A DNA stretch of 64,000 bases from Sweltsa coloradensis (GCA_024449915.1 JAMZAV010001456.1:124001-188000), one strand, 5' to 3'; positions 12,040-23,344 are shown, numbered from the stretch's first letter. Notes: a model not told the origin generated them from the sequence alone. A program made the numbers and translations.

Positions 12040-12990
12040 GAACTGGCCGCCAAAATGTTGAAAAAATTCCTATTTTATCAAAGTCCAGAAACTGTGGTCA
12101 AACCCAGATCGTTCTGCACTCAGGAAGCCAAGTCTTGAAACCACTCGTTTCAACTCACAAAGGAAGCCAAGTCTTGAAACCACTCGTTTCAACTCACACA
12201 CGTTCCGAGTCGAGAAATTCCTCCAAGTCGCTCAAAATTGCGAAATCGGTAGTCTTGGGGACAAAGTTCACGAGTCGCACGGTGACTTGGAACGAATGTT
12301 TTTTCACGTTTCAAACCACGAGGTATTTGGTGGTGAGTTGTGAAATTTGTCGACTTGAGACGATCAAAACAGTTTGTTATTGATTCGGTAGTTATAAATT
12401 GTGACAGATCAATCTTGATGAATGACTTACTAGTTGTAAATGCAATTATAGATAGAACAAGGTGAGCTAGCAGCCGGCATATATACGTAACCGTATAAAT
12501 ACATGCATCAACCCCATTCCAAATTGATCAAACACAAAGTTTAAATTAAATATGCTCATTTAAATTATTATCTGATATTTGATATTAATTAGGCCTACAC
12601 TTTCAAAGACAACGATACAAAATTAAAATACCACAGCTCTCATAATAAATAGATTAATTATTTCGATCTAGCTGGCTGTGATTTTGCTTGATTTTATTTT
12701 GTAACAAAGTTTTCTATTGGTCACTATGGGATTGTTGGGGGCGGAGCCTCAAGCCGTGAAAATGGCCCCAAGACTACCGATTATCGTTTACCCCAAGTCA
12801 CCGGTGACAGAATGAGTGACTCGACTCACTTCTCGACTCGAAACGAGTGGGCTCAAGACTTGACCCCAATTCTTGAAATGTGAGATCGGCTTCGTTTTCG
12901 TTTTCAGTTCGTTTTGGGGCTGTAAAACGAGCGTTTTGGCAGTTTGGTAGTCTTGAGTGCCAAAACGAACTATTTCAACGTTTTCAAACG
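12040..12990. mobile_element. Fold-back (long inverted repeat) element
   Basis: Left arm ~12,115-12,300 and right arm ~12,760-12,895 are imperfect inverted complements, sharing AAGTCTTGA, CCACTCGTTTC, GAGTCGAGAA and CGGTAGTCTTGGGG in matching order. A 39-bp direct duplication (GGAAGCCAAGTCTTG...) lies in the left arm. The interior is AT-rich and non-coding. Family unknown; possibly a MITE. A 161-codon frame at 11,898-12,383 runs into the left arm and is not taken as a gene. Confidence 0.55.
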
Positions 12991-13082
12991 TTCGTTTTTA
13001 CTCACGAACTAAAATCTCGTGATTACACCGTGATTTTATTCACATTGATAGTTTTCAGTATTAAAAATGGTATAATTGACCT

Positions 13083-14268
13083 ATTAAAAAAATAAAATAA
13101 ATAAATAAATAAATTGTATTTAGAGTCTACAAACTCAGTTATTGGATGAGCGAAGCGAAGACTTCAATTTCACCGACCCCCCAAAAAAATTTAGCTCCGT
13201 TTTTTTTTTCCCCGTCGTGTTTGTTCGCTCTCTACCGGGCAAACGGCATATGCGATCTTGATGAAAATTTGACACGACCTTCGTTTTCTCTGAACTTAGA
13301 CTTGCCACGTTTTTGGGTACAATCGAAGAAATATTTCTCATGAATATCGTACTTTTACGATTTTTTTCGATTTTTAGTTCGATATTTTCGTGCCATTTGG
13401 GCCAATTCTGACCAAACGGGTGGGGCTACAACGTTCATATTTCACATGGACATTAAGGTAATGGTGATGTATTGCTTTCTGAAAGAAAAAGTTGAAAAAG
13501 TTAGCCAGAATTGAGAGAAATAAAGCTTTTAATATACGTTTTTTGGACTTTTTGTGCGATATTTTCGTGCCATTTGGGCCAATTCTGACCAAACGGGTGG
13601 GGCTACAACGTTCATATTATACATGGACATTAAGGTTATGGTTATGTAGTACCTTTTGAAAGAAAAAGTGGAAAAATTAGCCAGAATCCATAGAAATAAA
13701 GCTTTTAATACAAGTTTTTTACGGTAAATAATATACCAATTGACAAGAAACAAAAATAACTTGACAACATCCACCTTCAATGCGTAGGCAGCAAAACAAA
13801 GCACTTGCAAAAGTAAAGATATCCTACGCAAACTAAAACCTTTAAAAAGCTCATCCATCAACGCGGCGGGACTTTAGCGTTTTCCTAGTATAACTGATTT
13901 TCAGTGGGGGACTTTAAATCAAAGCGACCAAGCCAACCCTATAGGCCCCGACGCAATCGACGAGTGAGCGATAACCAACCAAAGATCTATATTTTTTAAT
14001 AGGAAATATAGCAATCAGTGGTATGGACAGTGCGAACACCCGCGAATCAACGCCAGAATCAACAAGGCCGATTCAGAACAACTCTGAATTTATTATGTGC
14101 TTCGTTGCTAGGACGGCTCTAAAGTCACCGTTTGCAAACTCCTAAGACAAGAACTGATGGACTTAAGTCCAAATCAGAAGTTAAAAAACTTCCGACTTTT
14201 GCGGGAATCGAACCCTGGACCTTCTGCATTGGAAGCAGATACGCTAACAACAAGACCAACGAGCCACA
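13083..14268 (-). mobile_element. tRNA-derived SINE (copy 1) split by a Helentron
   Basis: Minus-strand SINE. The head at 14,268-14,190 has an A-box-like TGGCTCGTTGG, an anticodon-arm-like CTGCTTCCAATGCAG and a perfect B box GGTTCGATTCC, recalling tRNA-Gly (TCC) with a one-base shift. The body runs to the palindrome CAGTTA at 13,136-13,141 and an (AAAT)n tail at 13,090-13,115. A Helentron at 13,142-13,888 splits it. Other copies are at 32,044-32,394 and 52,381-52,866. Transcription would be by RNA polymerase III; mobilisation would need a LINE. Confidence 0.85.
13142..13888 (+). mobile_element. Helentron, type 1, with exact empty site
   Basis: 747 bp, from TTGGATGAGCGAAGCGAAGA to AACGCGGCGGGACTTTAGCG, TTTTCCTAG, next base T. 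The 3' hairpin is AACGC/GCGTT. Flanks CAGTTA and TATAACTG join to CAGTTATATAACTG, the uninterrupted SINE sequence present at about 32,113 and 52,812, so insertion occurred with no target-site duplication. The middle contains a repeated ~150-bp phrase (TTTCGTGCCATTTGGGCCAA). No protein is encoded. Confidence 0.92.
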
Positions 14269-14385
14269 CATATATATATATTACATATTATATACACATA
14301 TATCCAGCAGTTTGAAATAGATGTTAATTAAATTTATAGCATCAAGGAATATCGTTTTCATAAAAGAAAATATATTTTTGATTTG

Positions 14386-15164
14386 TTGGATGAGCGAAGC
14401 GAAGACTTCAATTACACCGACCCCCCAAAAAATTTAGCTCGGGTGTTTTTTTGTTTGTTTTTTGTTTTTTTTGTTTTTTTGTTTGTTTTTCTGTCTGTTT
14501 GTTCGATCTCTACCGGGCAAACGGCATATGCGATCTGGATGAAAATTTGACAGGACCTTCGAAATCTCTGAACTTAGACTTGCCACGTTTTTGGGTACAA
14601 TCGAAGAAATATTTCTCATGAATATCGTACTTTTACGATTTTTTTCGATTTTTTGGGCGATATTTTCGTGCCATTTGGGCCAATTCTGACCAAACGGGTA
14701 AAGCTAAAACGTTCATATTATACATGGACATTAAGGTTATGGTGATTTAGTACATTTTGAAAGAAAAAGTTGAAAAAGTTAGCCAGAATCTATAGAAATA
14801 AAGCTTTTAATATAAGATTTTTGGTTTTTTGTACGATATTTTCGTGCCATTTGGGCCAATTCTGACCAAACGGGTGGGGCTTTAACGTTCATATTATACA
14901 TGGACATGAAGGTTATGGTGATGTAGTACCTTTTGAAAGAAAAAGTTGAAAAAGTTAGCCAGAATCCATAGAAATAAAGCTTTTAGTATAAGTTTTTTAC
15001 GGTAAATAATACCAATTGACAAGAAACAAAAGAAACTTGACAACATTCACCTACAATGCGAAGGCAGCAAAACAAAGCACTTGCAAAAGTAAAGATATCC
15101 CAAGCAAACTTAAAACTTTAAAAAGCTCATCCATCAACGCGGCGGGACTTTAGCGTTTTCCTAG
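14386..15164 (+). mobile_element. Helentron, type 1
   Basis: 779 bp with full 5' (TTGGATGAGCGAAGCGAAGA) and 3' ends (hairpin AACGC/GCGTT, then CTAG followed by T). The flanks joined together read ATTTTTGATTTG-T-CAAATCAAAAAT, a 12-bp-arm palindrome with the element at its centre. The internal phrase TTTCGTGCCATTTGGGCCAA occurs twice, as in the copy at 13.1 kb. Confidence 0.9.
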
Positions 15165-15339
15165 TCAAATCAAAAATGTGTCGAGGAATTCATGTTTGGC
15201 ACATAGCCTACGATTAGGGCGAGGTTGGAGATTAGTTTGACCATTGCCCTTTTTATAAAAGGTTTTGGCCGAAAAGCCAATTTAACTATTGTTTCTCCCG
15301 ATACTAACGCCAATATCTAAGTAAATGTTGTTGCACAGG

Positions 15340-16032
15340 TTCCGTATGGCGTGTGGTATGACGCACGAGCTGAACATAGGAAGACTTTATTTCCCTCCCG
15401 TCCAAAAAGCTCGCTTTTTTTGTTTGTTGTGTTTGTTGATTTTAGGCAGCTGTGTCGCTTACGGGCAAACGAAGACTTTGAATTTGACAGACCTTCGCAA
15501 ACAAATTAGACTTGGCGTTTTTGGGTTTGTATTTTATGATTATTTATTTTACATTTTTTTCGTTTTTTTTCGTCTTTGTGTTTTCGCTCTCTACAAACGG
15601 TACATATTATAACATTGCAGACTTCAGATTAATTGATTGGTCACGTTTTGGACAAAGTTGAAAAGTTGCCTAAAATTTATCGTACTTTTAATAATTTTTT
15701 TTTTCGATTTTTTGTGCTTTGGGCCTTTTTGACAATTCTGGTCAGGCTACAACGTTCATATTATACAAGGACATTAAGGTTATGGTGATGTAGTACCTTT
15801 TGAAAGAAAAAGTTGAAAAAGTTAGCCGGAATCCATAGAAATAAAGCTTTCAATATAAGTTTTTTTACGGTAAATAATACCAATTTACAAGAAACAATAG
15901 AAACTTGACAACAATCACCTACAATGCGTAGGCAACAAAACAAAGCACTTGTAAAAGTAAAGATATCCCACGCAAACTAAAAACTTTAAAAAGCTCATCC
16001 ATCAACGCGGCGGGACTTTAGCGTTTTCCTAG
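15340..16032 (+). mobile_element. Helentron, type 1, diverged 5' half
   Basis: The 3' 300 bp match the other type-1 copies and end GCGTTTTCCTAG followed by T. The 5' half is scrambled but retains GAAGACTTT, GGGCAAACG and the poly-T/CGATTTTTTGTGC words. A 95-codon frame at 15,325-15,612 reads through this altered half and is not regarded as a gene. Confidence 0.7.
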
Positions 16033-16157
16033 TGTAATATTAGGGTATTTGTTTTCAAGCTAATACACCTTAAGAGGAAATAGGCCTAAGACACTTGTTA
16101 CAAGTTGGCAAATAATTATTCGCTCGGCCGGTAAGAATCCGACGAATATTGCAAATA

Positions 16158-16265
16158 CTAGGAAAACGCTTAAGTCCCGCCGCGTTGTTGGATGAGCGTA
16201 ATTGGTGCATTGAGCTGCCATGTGTTATGCGGATTTTCTGTTGTTCTGTGAAAATATCATTACCG
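16158..16265 (-). mobile_element. Helentron 3'-end fragment
   Basis: CTAGGAAAACGCTTAAGTCC, GCGTTGTTGGATGAGCG and TTTTCTGTTGTTCTGTGAAA identify the type-2 3' end on the minus strand. Similarity stops at about 16,265, where the TTAACTTGGCT repeat begins. Confidence 0.8.
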
Positions 16266-16615
16266 GTAGGGTCCATTAACTTGGCTTAACCACCAATAAA
16301 ATTTTGACTTTTGATATGTTGTGTATTTTGCACACTTTTTGCACAATTTTGCACAACTAACTTCGATTTTTGCACAAGCAACACAAAAAAGTTCCGACAA
16401 CTTCATTTTGGCTGAGCCAAGTTAATGAGTTTCAACAAAGGATTTTCATGTCAAAACCTATACCATATTTTTGGGTCACTTTTTGCACAATTTTGCACAA
16501 CCAATTTTGATTTGTGCACAAGCAACACAAAAAAGTTTACGATACTTCATTTTGGCTGAGCCAAGTTAATGTTTGTTTCAAAATAACGAATTTCATGTGC
16601 AAACTTATACCCTTA
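16266..16615. repeat. Tandem ~150-170-bp repeat bounded by inverted AGCCAAGTTAAT words
   Basis: The order TTTTGCACAA, GCACAAGCAACACAAAAAAG, TTCATTTTGGCTGAGCCAAG, TTAATG appears twice (about 16,335-16,430 and 16,485-16,572). The opening ATTAACTTGGCT at ~16,267 is the complement of AGCCAAGTTAAT ending each unit, so this may be a small inverted-repeat transposon with an internal duplication. Confidence 0.6.
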
Positions 16616-18999
16616 TTAGGGTAGCCCTAATTTTAAAATTTTAACCTTTTTGATGTGCTAGGGAAAAAAATTTAAAACCTTTTAGGCAATGTTGGGGCTG
16701 CCAATTATTTTTTTTTTAAAAAAAAAGTAATTTAATTTCTAATTTTTTCTTTTTAAAAGATTTTTTATAATTTTGGGATTTTTTTCCTTAACTTTAGGAA
16801 TTTAATGTGCTTTTGATATTTCAAATTTTTGTTTTCTGAAGTTGAAAAATCTGATTTGAAATTTCAAAATTGTTGTGAGTTGAAAAATTTAATTTTGCAT
16901 TATTTTCACAATACCGGTTGTTTAAACATGTTCGTTTCACTCTTTATTTAGCCACTCGCTAATTAACGAATTTACATTGTCACTCTTTATAACTAAACAT
17001 TTGTTAAATTAACCCAATTTAATGATGTTTTATACTGAAAAATGTGTTTCCCCTTTAGGTATGAAATTGTAATTTTTAGATATATTGAGTGAAATGTGGT
17101 GTACGTATGTAACATTGTTTGGGAAGTGGATCCCGGATCATCATCAAAAGATAGGAAATTCAGGTCCCCGACCCAGACAGCTACATTTCCATATAGATAG
17201 AGCTAATCCATGAAAGATGAACCCTTATAATCACCCATTCATTGCTTTAAAAATAAATTGTATTAATTGTTATGATTTTTTGTGTGCGTCACGGATGTTA
17301 CAATGGTTTTTGTCACGGATGTTACACACACTTTGCCTTGCCAATTTCCAACCATTTACAATAATACTATGTTATTCTTAGTTACAAATTCAAGCACTCC
17401 TCATCTATAGTATCTTAATTTTTGGGGTTCAAAATAAAATTGTAAAATAAAATAAATGCGACGTTAAGAGTAGTTGCTGAGGCTGGCGAGGAGACGAGTT
17501 TAGACGCTAGCATTCTGTTTTTTCCGGGTAAATGGTTTATAACACTGTTGTCAAATTTCACACTAATGGTAATAAAGAATAAATCTATGCTATCCAGTAC
17601 GCGTATTTCTAAATTAATTTATCGATTTTGAATTAAAATTTAGTGTAATCACCGAAATTTACTCCATTTTGGTCAACTTCGGGAATTTATTCCAAGTAAA
17701 CAGATTTTTTAAACTGAAATTTGCCTACTGGATATCAACGTTTAAATCAATGTTAACGCGTAGGTTAATTTGTTTTTATCCTAAGATAAACGGTTTGGTG
17801 GGAATTTCCAGAATTGGAATCCTTGTTTTGGATATCTTTTTTTTCACGTTTTGGAATTAGGCCTATGTGTCGCAATGGATTTTTAAGGCTTAATTATTGC
17901 AACCAATTGCGGATATAAATATAAATGTACTTTAATAACATCCATGCAAAATTTGGTAATGATATTTCCAACCGTTCAGCAGAATCATCATGAACACCTG
18001 AGTGCGCGCATTTTACTTGGGCCAAGCTCGGCTCTTAACTCTTAACGTATTCCTTTATTGTATAATATAATTATAGTTTTCCAATACGTTATGTTTTATA
18101 AATGTTTACATAGGCCTAAACTTACAAAAAGGTAGGGTAGTGTTGTTTTTATTATAAAACAAACTTTTACAAACATGTAATAGGCTACTAAATACTATCG
18201 AAGTTTGAAATAACAGTGACAAGGACCATACATTTCCCGTATTAAAAATCTAGACAAGAAAAAGATTAGGCTACACATCAGCAATTTTATTTTTAAAAAA
18301 AACCCTTCAATACAATTGATTGATCATATTTCAAGTGTGTAATCACATCACAATCTTTCAACAACATCCGCGACATGTAACATCCGTGACATGTAACATC
18401 CGTGACACTATTTCTCAGAAATGTTTAAATCTATGAACACTTAAACAAAGTTAAAGGTTAGCCTGCAATTATATTGTCAACATCACCAACTTGTAGCAAA
18501 ATATAAGAACTATTAAACACCAAAAAAAAACTTATTTACCTTTATTGTCACGGATGTTTCATCACAAACATGATTACATATATCCATAAATAAATGGTGT
18601 GATATAATTACATAAAGACTTGAAATTCTCAGTTTAGATTCTTCACACATAACCTTAACTTATGAACTGCTTAAAATGGAGGTACCAGCTGATTCTTTAG
18701 AACACCAGGCTGCCAACTTTTTGAAAAAAATCATCTTCCACTTACACCAACAAAAGCTATAATTTCAATGGCAAATACAGACTAATAGTTATTTTACAAA
18801 AAAAAAACTATTTTAGGTTTCATAAAATTACATGCATCATCTTTCTAATGGTAAAATCATTTTTTTTAATTTCATTTTTTAAATTTTTTGTACTTTTCCC
18901 CTTTTAAGCCGGAGTAGCTGTTTTACATGTTCAAATTAAATCTACTACAGGCAAACAAAATATCCGGGACATCCCGGAAATTTGTGTATTTTCGTGTTT
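16616..18999. other. AT-rich intergenic DNA with an inverted GTCACGGATGTTACA motif cluster
   Basis: No gene recognised. The motif GTCACGGATGTTACA occurs twice in direct orientation near 17,287 and 17,311. Its complement occurs as a run near 18,367-18,411 (CATCCGCGACATGTAACATC, then CGTGACATGTAACATC, then CGTGACA), and a further direct form, GTCACGGATGTTTCA, is near 18,547. These may be ends of a ~1.1-1.3-kb element or a binding-site cluster. Confidence 0.45.
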
Positions 19000-19878
19000 T
19001 TGGATGTGCGTAGATAGCGTAACGTGCAAAGCGAAGATTCCATTCTACTACACTGGAGGAAAAAATGCCGAATGTTTTTTTCTTTTTTTTTCTTTTTGTC
19101 TGTTTGTTAACACGATTCCGGCTAAACCGATACTCCAATTGCGATGAAATTTTCTGGAGACCTTCGAAATCTCCGAACTTAGAACTGCACGGTTCGAAAA
19201 ATCGATCGAAAATTATTTCTCTCGAAGATCGCAATTTTACGATTTTTTTCGATTTTCTTTTTTGTTTTTGTTTTTATTTTTGTGTATTTGTTAACACGAT
19301 TTCGGCTCAACCGATACTCCAATCGCAATAAAATTTTCTGGAGACCTTTGCAATCTCTGAACTTTGAAATGGCACCTTTTTGTGCGCCATCGAAAAATTA
19401 TTTCTCATGAAAATCGCAATTTTACGAATTTAATTCGTTTTTCTTGTTTTTTCTGTGTATTTTTGTGTGTTTTTTTTTAACACGATTCCGGCTAAACCGA
19501 TACTCCAATTGCAATAAAATTTTCTGGATACCTTCAAAATCTCTGAACTTTGAACTGCACGGTTCCAAAAATCGATCGAAAAATTATTTCTCATGGAAAA
19601 TCGCAGTTTTAGGCTTTTTTTGCATAAAAAATTTCTTTGACATAATAACACCAACATGCTTTACCCGATTGTAATGATTTTTTCACAGAACGAAAAAGAA
19701 AATTTGGAAGATTCCAAATCCAATACACTTGACATGGGCACTGATAACTCTACTGTTGAGTGCCCTAAAACAACATTAACTAACTAACTAACAGAAAATC
19801 CGCATAACACATGACAGCTCAATGCACCTTACGCTCATCCAACAACGCGCCTGAAAAAGCGTTTGCGAAGCTTCCTAG
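19000..19878 (+). mobile_element. Helentron, type 2, with a nested retro-insertion
   Basis: 879 bp. The 5' end is TTGGATGTGCG (one change from TTGGATGAGCG), then GCGAAGATTCCATT and ACACTGGAGGAAAAAA. The interior repeats CTAAACCGATACTCCAATTG-type words three times. The 3' end is GCTCATCCAACAACGCGCC, AAGCGTTTGCGAAGC, TTCCTAG followed by T. The hairpin uses ACGC/GCGT. A 5'-truncated insertion with a TAAC tail lies at about 19,690-19,793. Confidence 0.83.
19690..19793 (+). mobile_element. Short retro-insertion: LINE/SINE 3' end with a stem-loop and TAAC tail
   Basis: Compared with intact type-2 Helentrons, ~104 bp are inserted between CACAGAAC and CAGAAAATCC. The 3' part is a hairpin (GGGCACT ... 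AGTGCCC) followed by a (TAAC)n tail, and AAC at both junctions suggests a short duplication. The same hairpin and tail recur, inverted, at ~42,714-42,763. Confidence 0.65.
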
Positions 19879-20445
19879 TCTAACTACATCTTGTTAAATT
19901 CAAAACTTTAGTCAAAGCACGTTTTAAATAACCGATGCTCTCCTAACATGGTGATTACTGTTTGAGATTCTCAGTTCTGTCAAATATACTCTGACTGTCT
20001 TCAATCAATTTAGTTTTTCTTTCAACTCTTGTGTATTTGCAACTATCTTACAACTTGGCTTATGACCTAGCATTCTCTTGGCTCTGACTGGACATGATTG
20101 GACTCTCACAATGTTCTCATCTCATTCATCTAAATTTAAATGTAATTTTGTTTTTATTGTATCTCGAATTTTCATAATCATTCATTTAGATTTAAACCTA
20201 GTGTATTGTAGTTTTATTGTATAGAAAGCAAGCTAAGCCATTCTGCCATGGAGCTAACTAGCTCTTTTTAGCTCGCTTAATAAATATCTGTACTCTGCTA
20301 ATATAGATGTGTATATGTCATCTACCACGTTATGTGCTCTTGGTTTACCTGTGCTGAATATGGTGTGTTACATATATGTATGTGTATTTGTAAAGTTTGG
20401 AATTTGTTGAATAAATAATAATAATAATGATAATAATAATAATCT
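19879..20445. other. No gene; AATAAATA-rich stretch ending in an AAT microsatellite
   Basis: The stretch holds the pair ATTCATCTAAATTTAAA / ATTCATTTAGATTTAAA (~20,130 and ~20,182), a GGAGCTAACTAGCTC palindrome-like word, AATAAATAT signals and an (AAT)n tract at 20,410-20,445. It could be a LINE 3' UTR but carries no coding match. Confidence 0.4.
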
Positions 20446-21132
20446 GTCATGGGAATTTTCTGTTGTTCTGTGGAAAAATCATTATTAAGTTGAAATTTTT
20501 TAAAATTAAATTAAATAAAATAAAAAATTAACTTTATTTTTTTAAGAAATAATTTCTCGATTGCGCTCAAATTTAACAATAATATATAAATTTCTCGATT
20601 TGGTTAATCGGGAAACACTCCCGTGGGTGTAAAATATATAAATTAATAAAATTAAGGTTCTGCAAAAAAATCATTTCAATCGAATAAAGCATGTAGGTGT
20701 TATAAGTCAAAGAATTGTTTAAAAAAAGAAAAAACCCGTAAAATTTTGATTTTTATGACAAATATTTTTTCAATTGCGCTCAAATTTCACAAGAATATCT
20801 AAATTCATAAAATAAAGTTTCTGTGCAAAAATCATTAAAATCGGATAAAGCATGTAGGTGTTATAAGTCGAAGAATATTTTTAAAAATCGAAAAAAATCA
20901 TAAAATTGCGATTTTCGTGAGAATAATTTTTTCGATTGCGCTCAAAAACGTGGCAGTTCTAAGTTCAGAGATTTCGAAGGCCTCCATAAAATTTCATCGC
21001 AATCGGAGTATCGGTTTAGCCGGAATCGTGTGGACAAACAGACAAAAATACAAAAAGAAAAAAAAACATTCCGGATTTTTTTCTCCCGTGTAGTAGAATG
21101 GAATCTTCGCTTCGCTCGCTACGCTCATCCAA
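20446..21132 (-). mobile_element. Helentron, type 2, 3' end truncated
   Basis: On the minus strand the 5' end is TTGGATGAGCG followed by TAGCGAGCGAAGCGAAGATT (21,132 downward). The interior has GATTGCGCTCAAA units at about 20,559, 20,772 (as AATTGCGCTC) and 20,934. The 3' side stops after CACAGAACAACAGAAAAT, lacking the hairpin and CTAG. Confidence 0.82.
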
Positions 21133-21639
21133 TAAACTTGTCAGTAAGATTTGTTCTACTATTAGACCTATCAAGGGGCCATAAAAATAATTATATTATT
21201 TATTATATAACTTAATACTAATACAAACACATTATTTATTATAAATACTATGTATTTATAATGAAAAGGTGAAAACATAATTCAATCAATACAATCTAAC
21301 GACAATGACACTGCAAATGTTCCTGTTTTTATCTAAGAGTACAAAGTAAAGAAGATAGATATGTTAAGGAGTTACGTACTGGGAAATTTACTCAATAGCA
21401 AATAATATGAAATATTTGGGCTTGATTATTGAAAATGTCAAATTATTTTCAATCAAACAAGACACAAACTGAATAGCGGTGGTGCGTGGCATACACATCT
21501 TGTAGAAACACACTACATGTTTTTATCAACTTTGGATATTCGTATCACTTGTAAAAAAAAAAAAAAAAACCATTGGCGAAATCAAAGACGGTTATTATAA
21601 GAGGGGCTCAGAAGCAAAGTGGACCAACCTACACTTTTT
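21133..21639. other. Nothing recognised
   Basis: AT-rich DNA with a 17-base poly-A near 21,554. No gene or repeat recognised. Confidence 0.5.
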
Positions 21640-22604
21640 TTAATAGAGTTTTAAACTCGAATCCAGTGTCACAACGTAAATATTCTTATGACTTGTATGG
21701 TGCGAGAAGTCAAAACCAAAGTCGAATACAGTTTCACTAAGTGAATATTCTTATGCCTTGCAAGGGTGGAGAACTCAGAGAAGCTTTTGTTACAAACTTG
21801 ACATAAATATAGTTTCTCCATTGTGGATTCTTTGATGCCTCACAATGCTGTAGGACACAAGAAAATTCTTAAAATGTCAAGCAAATAAAATTAGTCCAAT
21901 GTGGATATTATTCTTGTGACTTGCAAGATGGGACATATAAACCAACTTCTTTCTACAAACATCGCAATGAAATTGTTTCACTCGAACCTACTGTGAATTA
22001 TTTTATGCCGTGCAAGGGCGGAGGATTGAGTGTAACTCTTATTACAAACTTCACACGAATATGGTTTCACTCCACTGTGGATGTGCTTATGCCTTGCAAG
22101 GGTGGAGGATCGAGTAAAACTCTTATCACAAACTTCACACGAATATGGTTTTACTCCACTGTGGATCTTCTCATGTGTAACAAGGTTGTGGCGCTGAGTG
22201 TATCTCTTGTCACACTGGTCGCAGGCCCACTTCTTCTCACGGCTGTGAATGTCAACAAGGTCAGTGAGGTCGTTGTGCTGAGAAGACGACGCAACACACT
22301 GCACGTCCTCTTGTTTCCTGACCAAGGTGTGATATCAGCTTCTTGTAGGCTGGTCTGTTCACCAGAGCCCAAAGCATTATTATCACAAGAAACTAGTGAC
22401 TGTGATTTATTTATAAATGAAGCATCATCATATCAGTAACATTATGATGAGCTTCACTAACATATTCACATAATTCTGATCTCGTTCTCTTGTAGGCTTT
22501 GTCAGCTTGATTACCTCTATCTTGCTTCACGTCTTCTTCATAGTGGCTCACACCAACACTAGGACTGTCGGACACACTGGAGCTGGCAGATGAGGGTGGT
22601 ACAC
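21640..22604 (-). pseudogene. C2H2 zinc-finger gene remnant, copy 1
   Basis: Minus strand. A putative 3' splice site (TTTTTCAG) sits just before 22,604. The exon first encodes a Ser/Pro and acidic segment (VPPSSASSSVSDSP at its start, HYEEDVKQDRGNQADKAY in the middle). Two frame changes at about 22,425 and 22,330 separate it from a frame with three C2H2 fingers at 21,978-22,325: CDQCDKRYTQRHNLVTHEKIH, then CEVCDKSFTRSSTLARHKHIH, then CEVCNKSYTQSSALARHKIIH, joined by HSGVKPY linkers. Helix positions -1/2/3/6 read Q/H/N/T, R/S/T/R and Q/S/A/R. Further degraded 84-bp finger units continue to about 21,640. It would be a nuclear DNA-binding protein; the frame breaks suggest a pseudogene, although unseen introns or assembly errors are possible. 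Confidence 0.8.
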
Positions 22605-23344
22605 CTGAAAAACATTGATGTGCATAAGTGTAGGCCAAGATAATTACCGGTAACAGCGTATAGCTTACGTGATTGGATTATAAAACTCAAGGAAGATTTA
22701 AAAAATAATAATGATAACTGCTGTGAAAACATAAGCAATCCCTAAGGATACCGTGGTAACACTAGAAAGGTACAGGTCCAAGCTTATATTATTGTTCATG
22801 GTTACAAGTATCGACCAACTTAGAGTGTAGCTAGAATACTTTAAGTAACACAGGTCAGCTGACACAGGCAAGTTGAAGCCTGTTACTTTAAGTAACACAG
22901 GTCAGCTGACACAGGCAAGTTGAAGCCTGTTGTATGGAGGAAAAGAAAGAAGGTGTTGGCAATAAAGAGACAAATCTTGACTTTCTGCTATATTTTTACT
23001 TCTTTCTTATTGAAACTTTGGATGTTAAAGTGTCCTTATATCGGCCAGCATCCAGGATATATAAGTTAAACCTTTCGTCCACTCCTGTTGTGGACGCACT
23101 TAACATGCTAGGGTGTTCAACCTCCTAATACAATTGTTGTTTGAGGTTTTATTACATATTTTATATGTTATATTATATATTTCTCACAAAAGTTAAAACA
23201 GGATAATTAAGACAAATTATAAAAATTAAGTGAATCATTTTATTAATAAGACATTGATGCACATTAAAAAATGAATAGAATTCCATTCCACTATACTTAC
23301 AGGGAATACAAATAGATTTGTTTTCACAATTTGTTTTTTCAAAT
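22605..23344. repeat. Intron/spacer with a 47-bp perfect tandem duplication
   Basis: Upstream of the finger exon on the minus strand. A 47-bp unit is repeated exactly twice at about 22,839-22,932; it contains the 10-bp palindrome GTCAGCTGAC (a CAGCTG E-box core) and AACACAGG. No other gene is seen here. Confidence 0.7.

Noticed and set aside
11898..12383. 161-codon frame with a signal-peptide-like start (MKIHIVLQLFTIFLCTVKCS)
   Set aside because: It runs into the fold-back element and translates a 39-bp direct duplication; no family resemblance.
13142..13888. Classical Helitron (5' TC, no inverted repeats)
   Set aside because: The 5' end is TT and asymmetrical terminal inverted repeats are present, favouring Helentron/Helitron2.
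15325..15612. 95-codon hydrophobic frame
   Set aside because: Lies in the scrambled half of a Helentron; the hydrophobic residues come from T-rich DNA.
22151..22372. Separate 73-codon minus-strand gene overlapping the zinc fingers
   Set aside because: It is the linker of the zinc-finger exon read in a shifted frame, ending in nonsense antiparallel to the finger frame.
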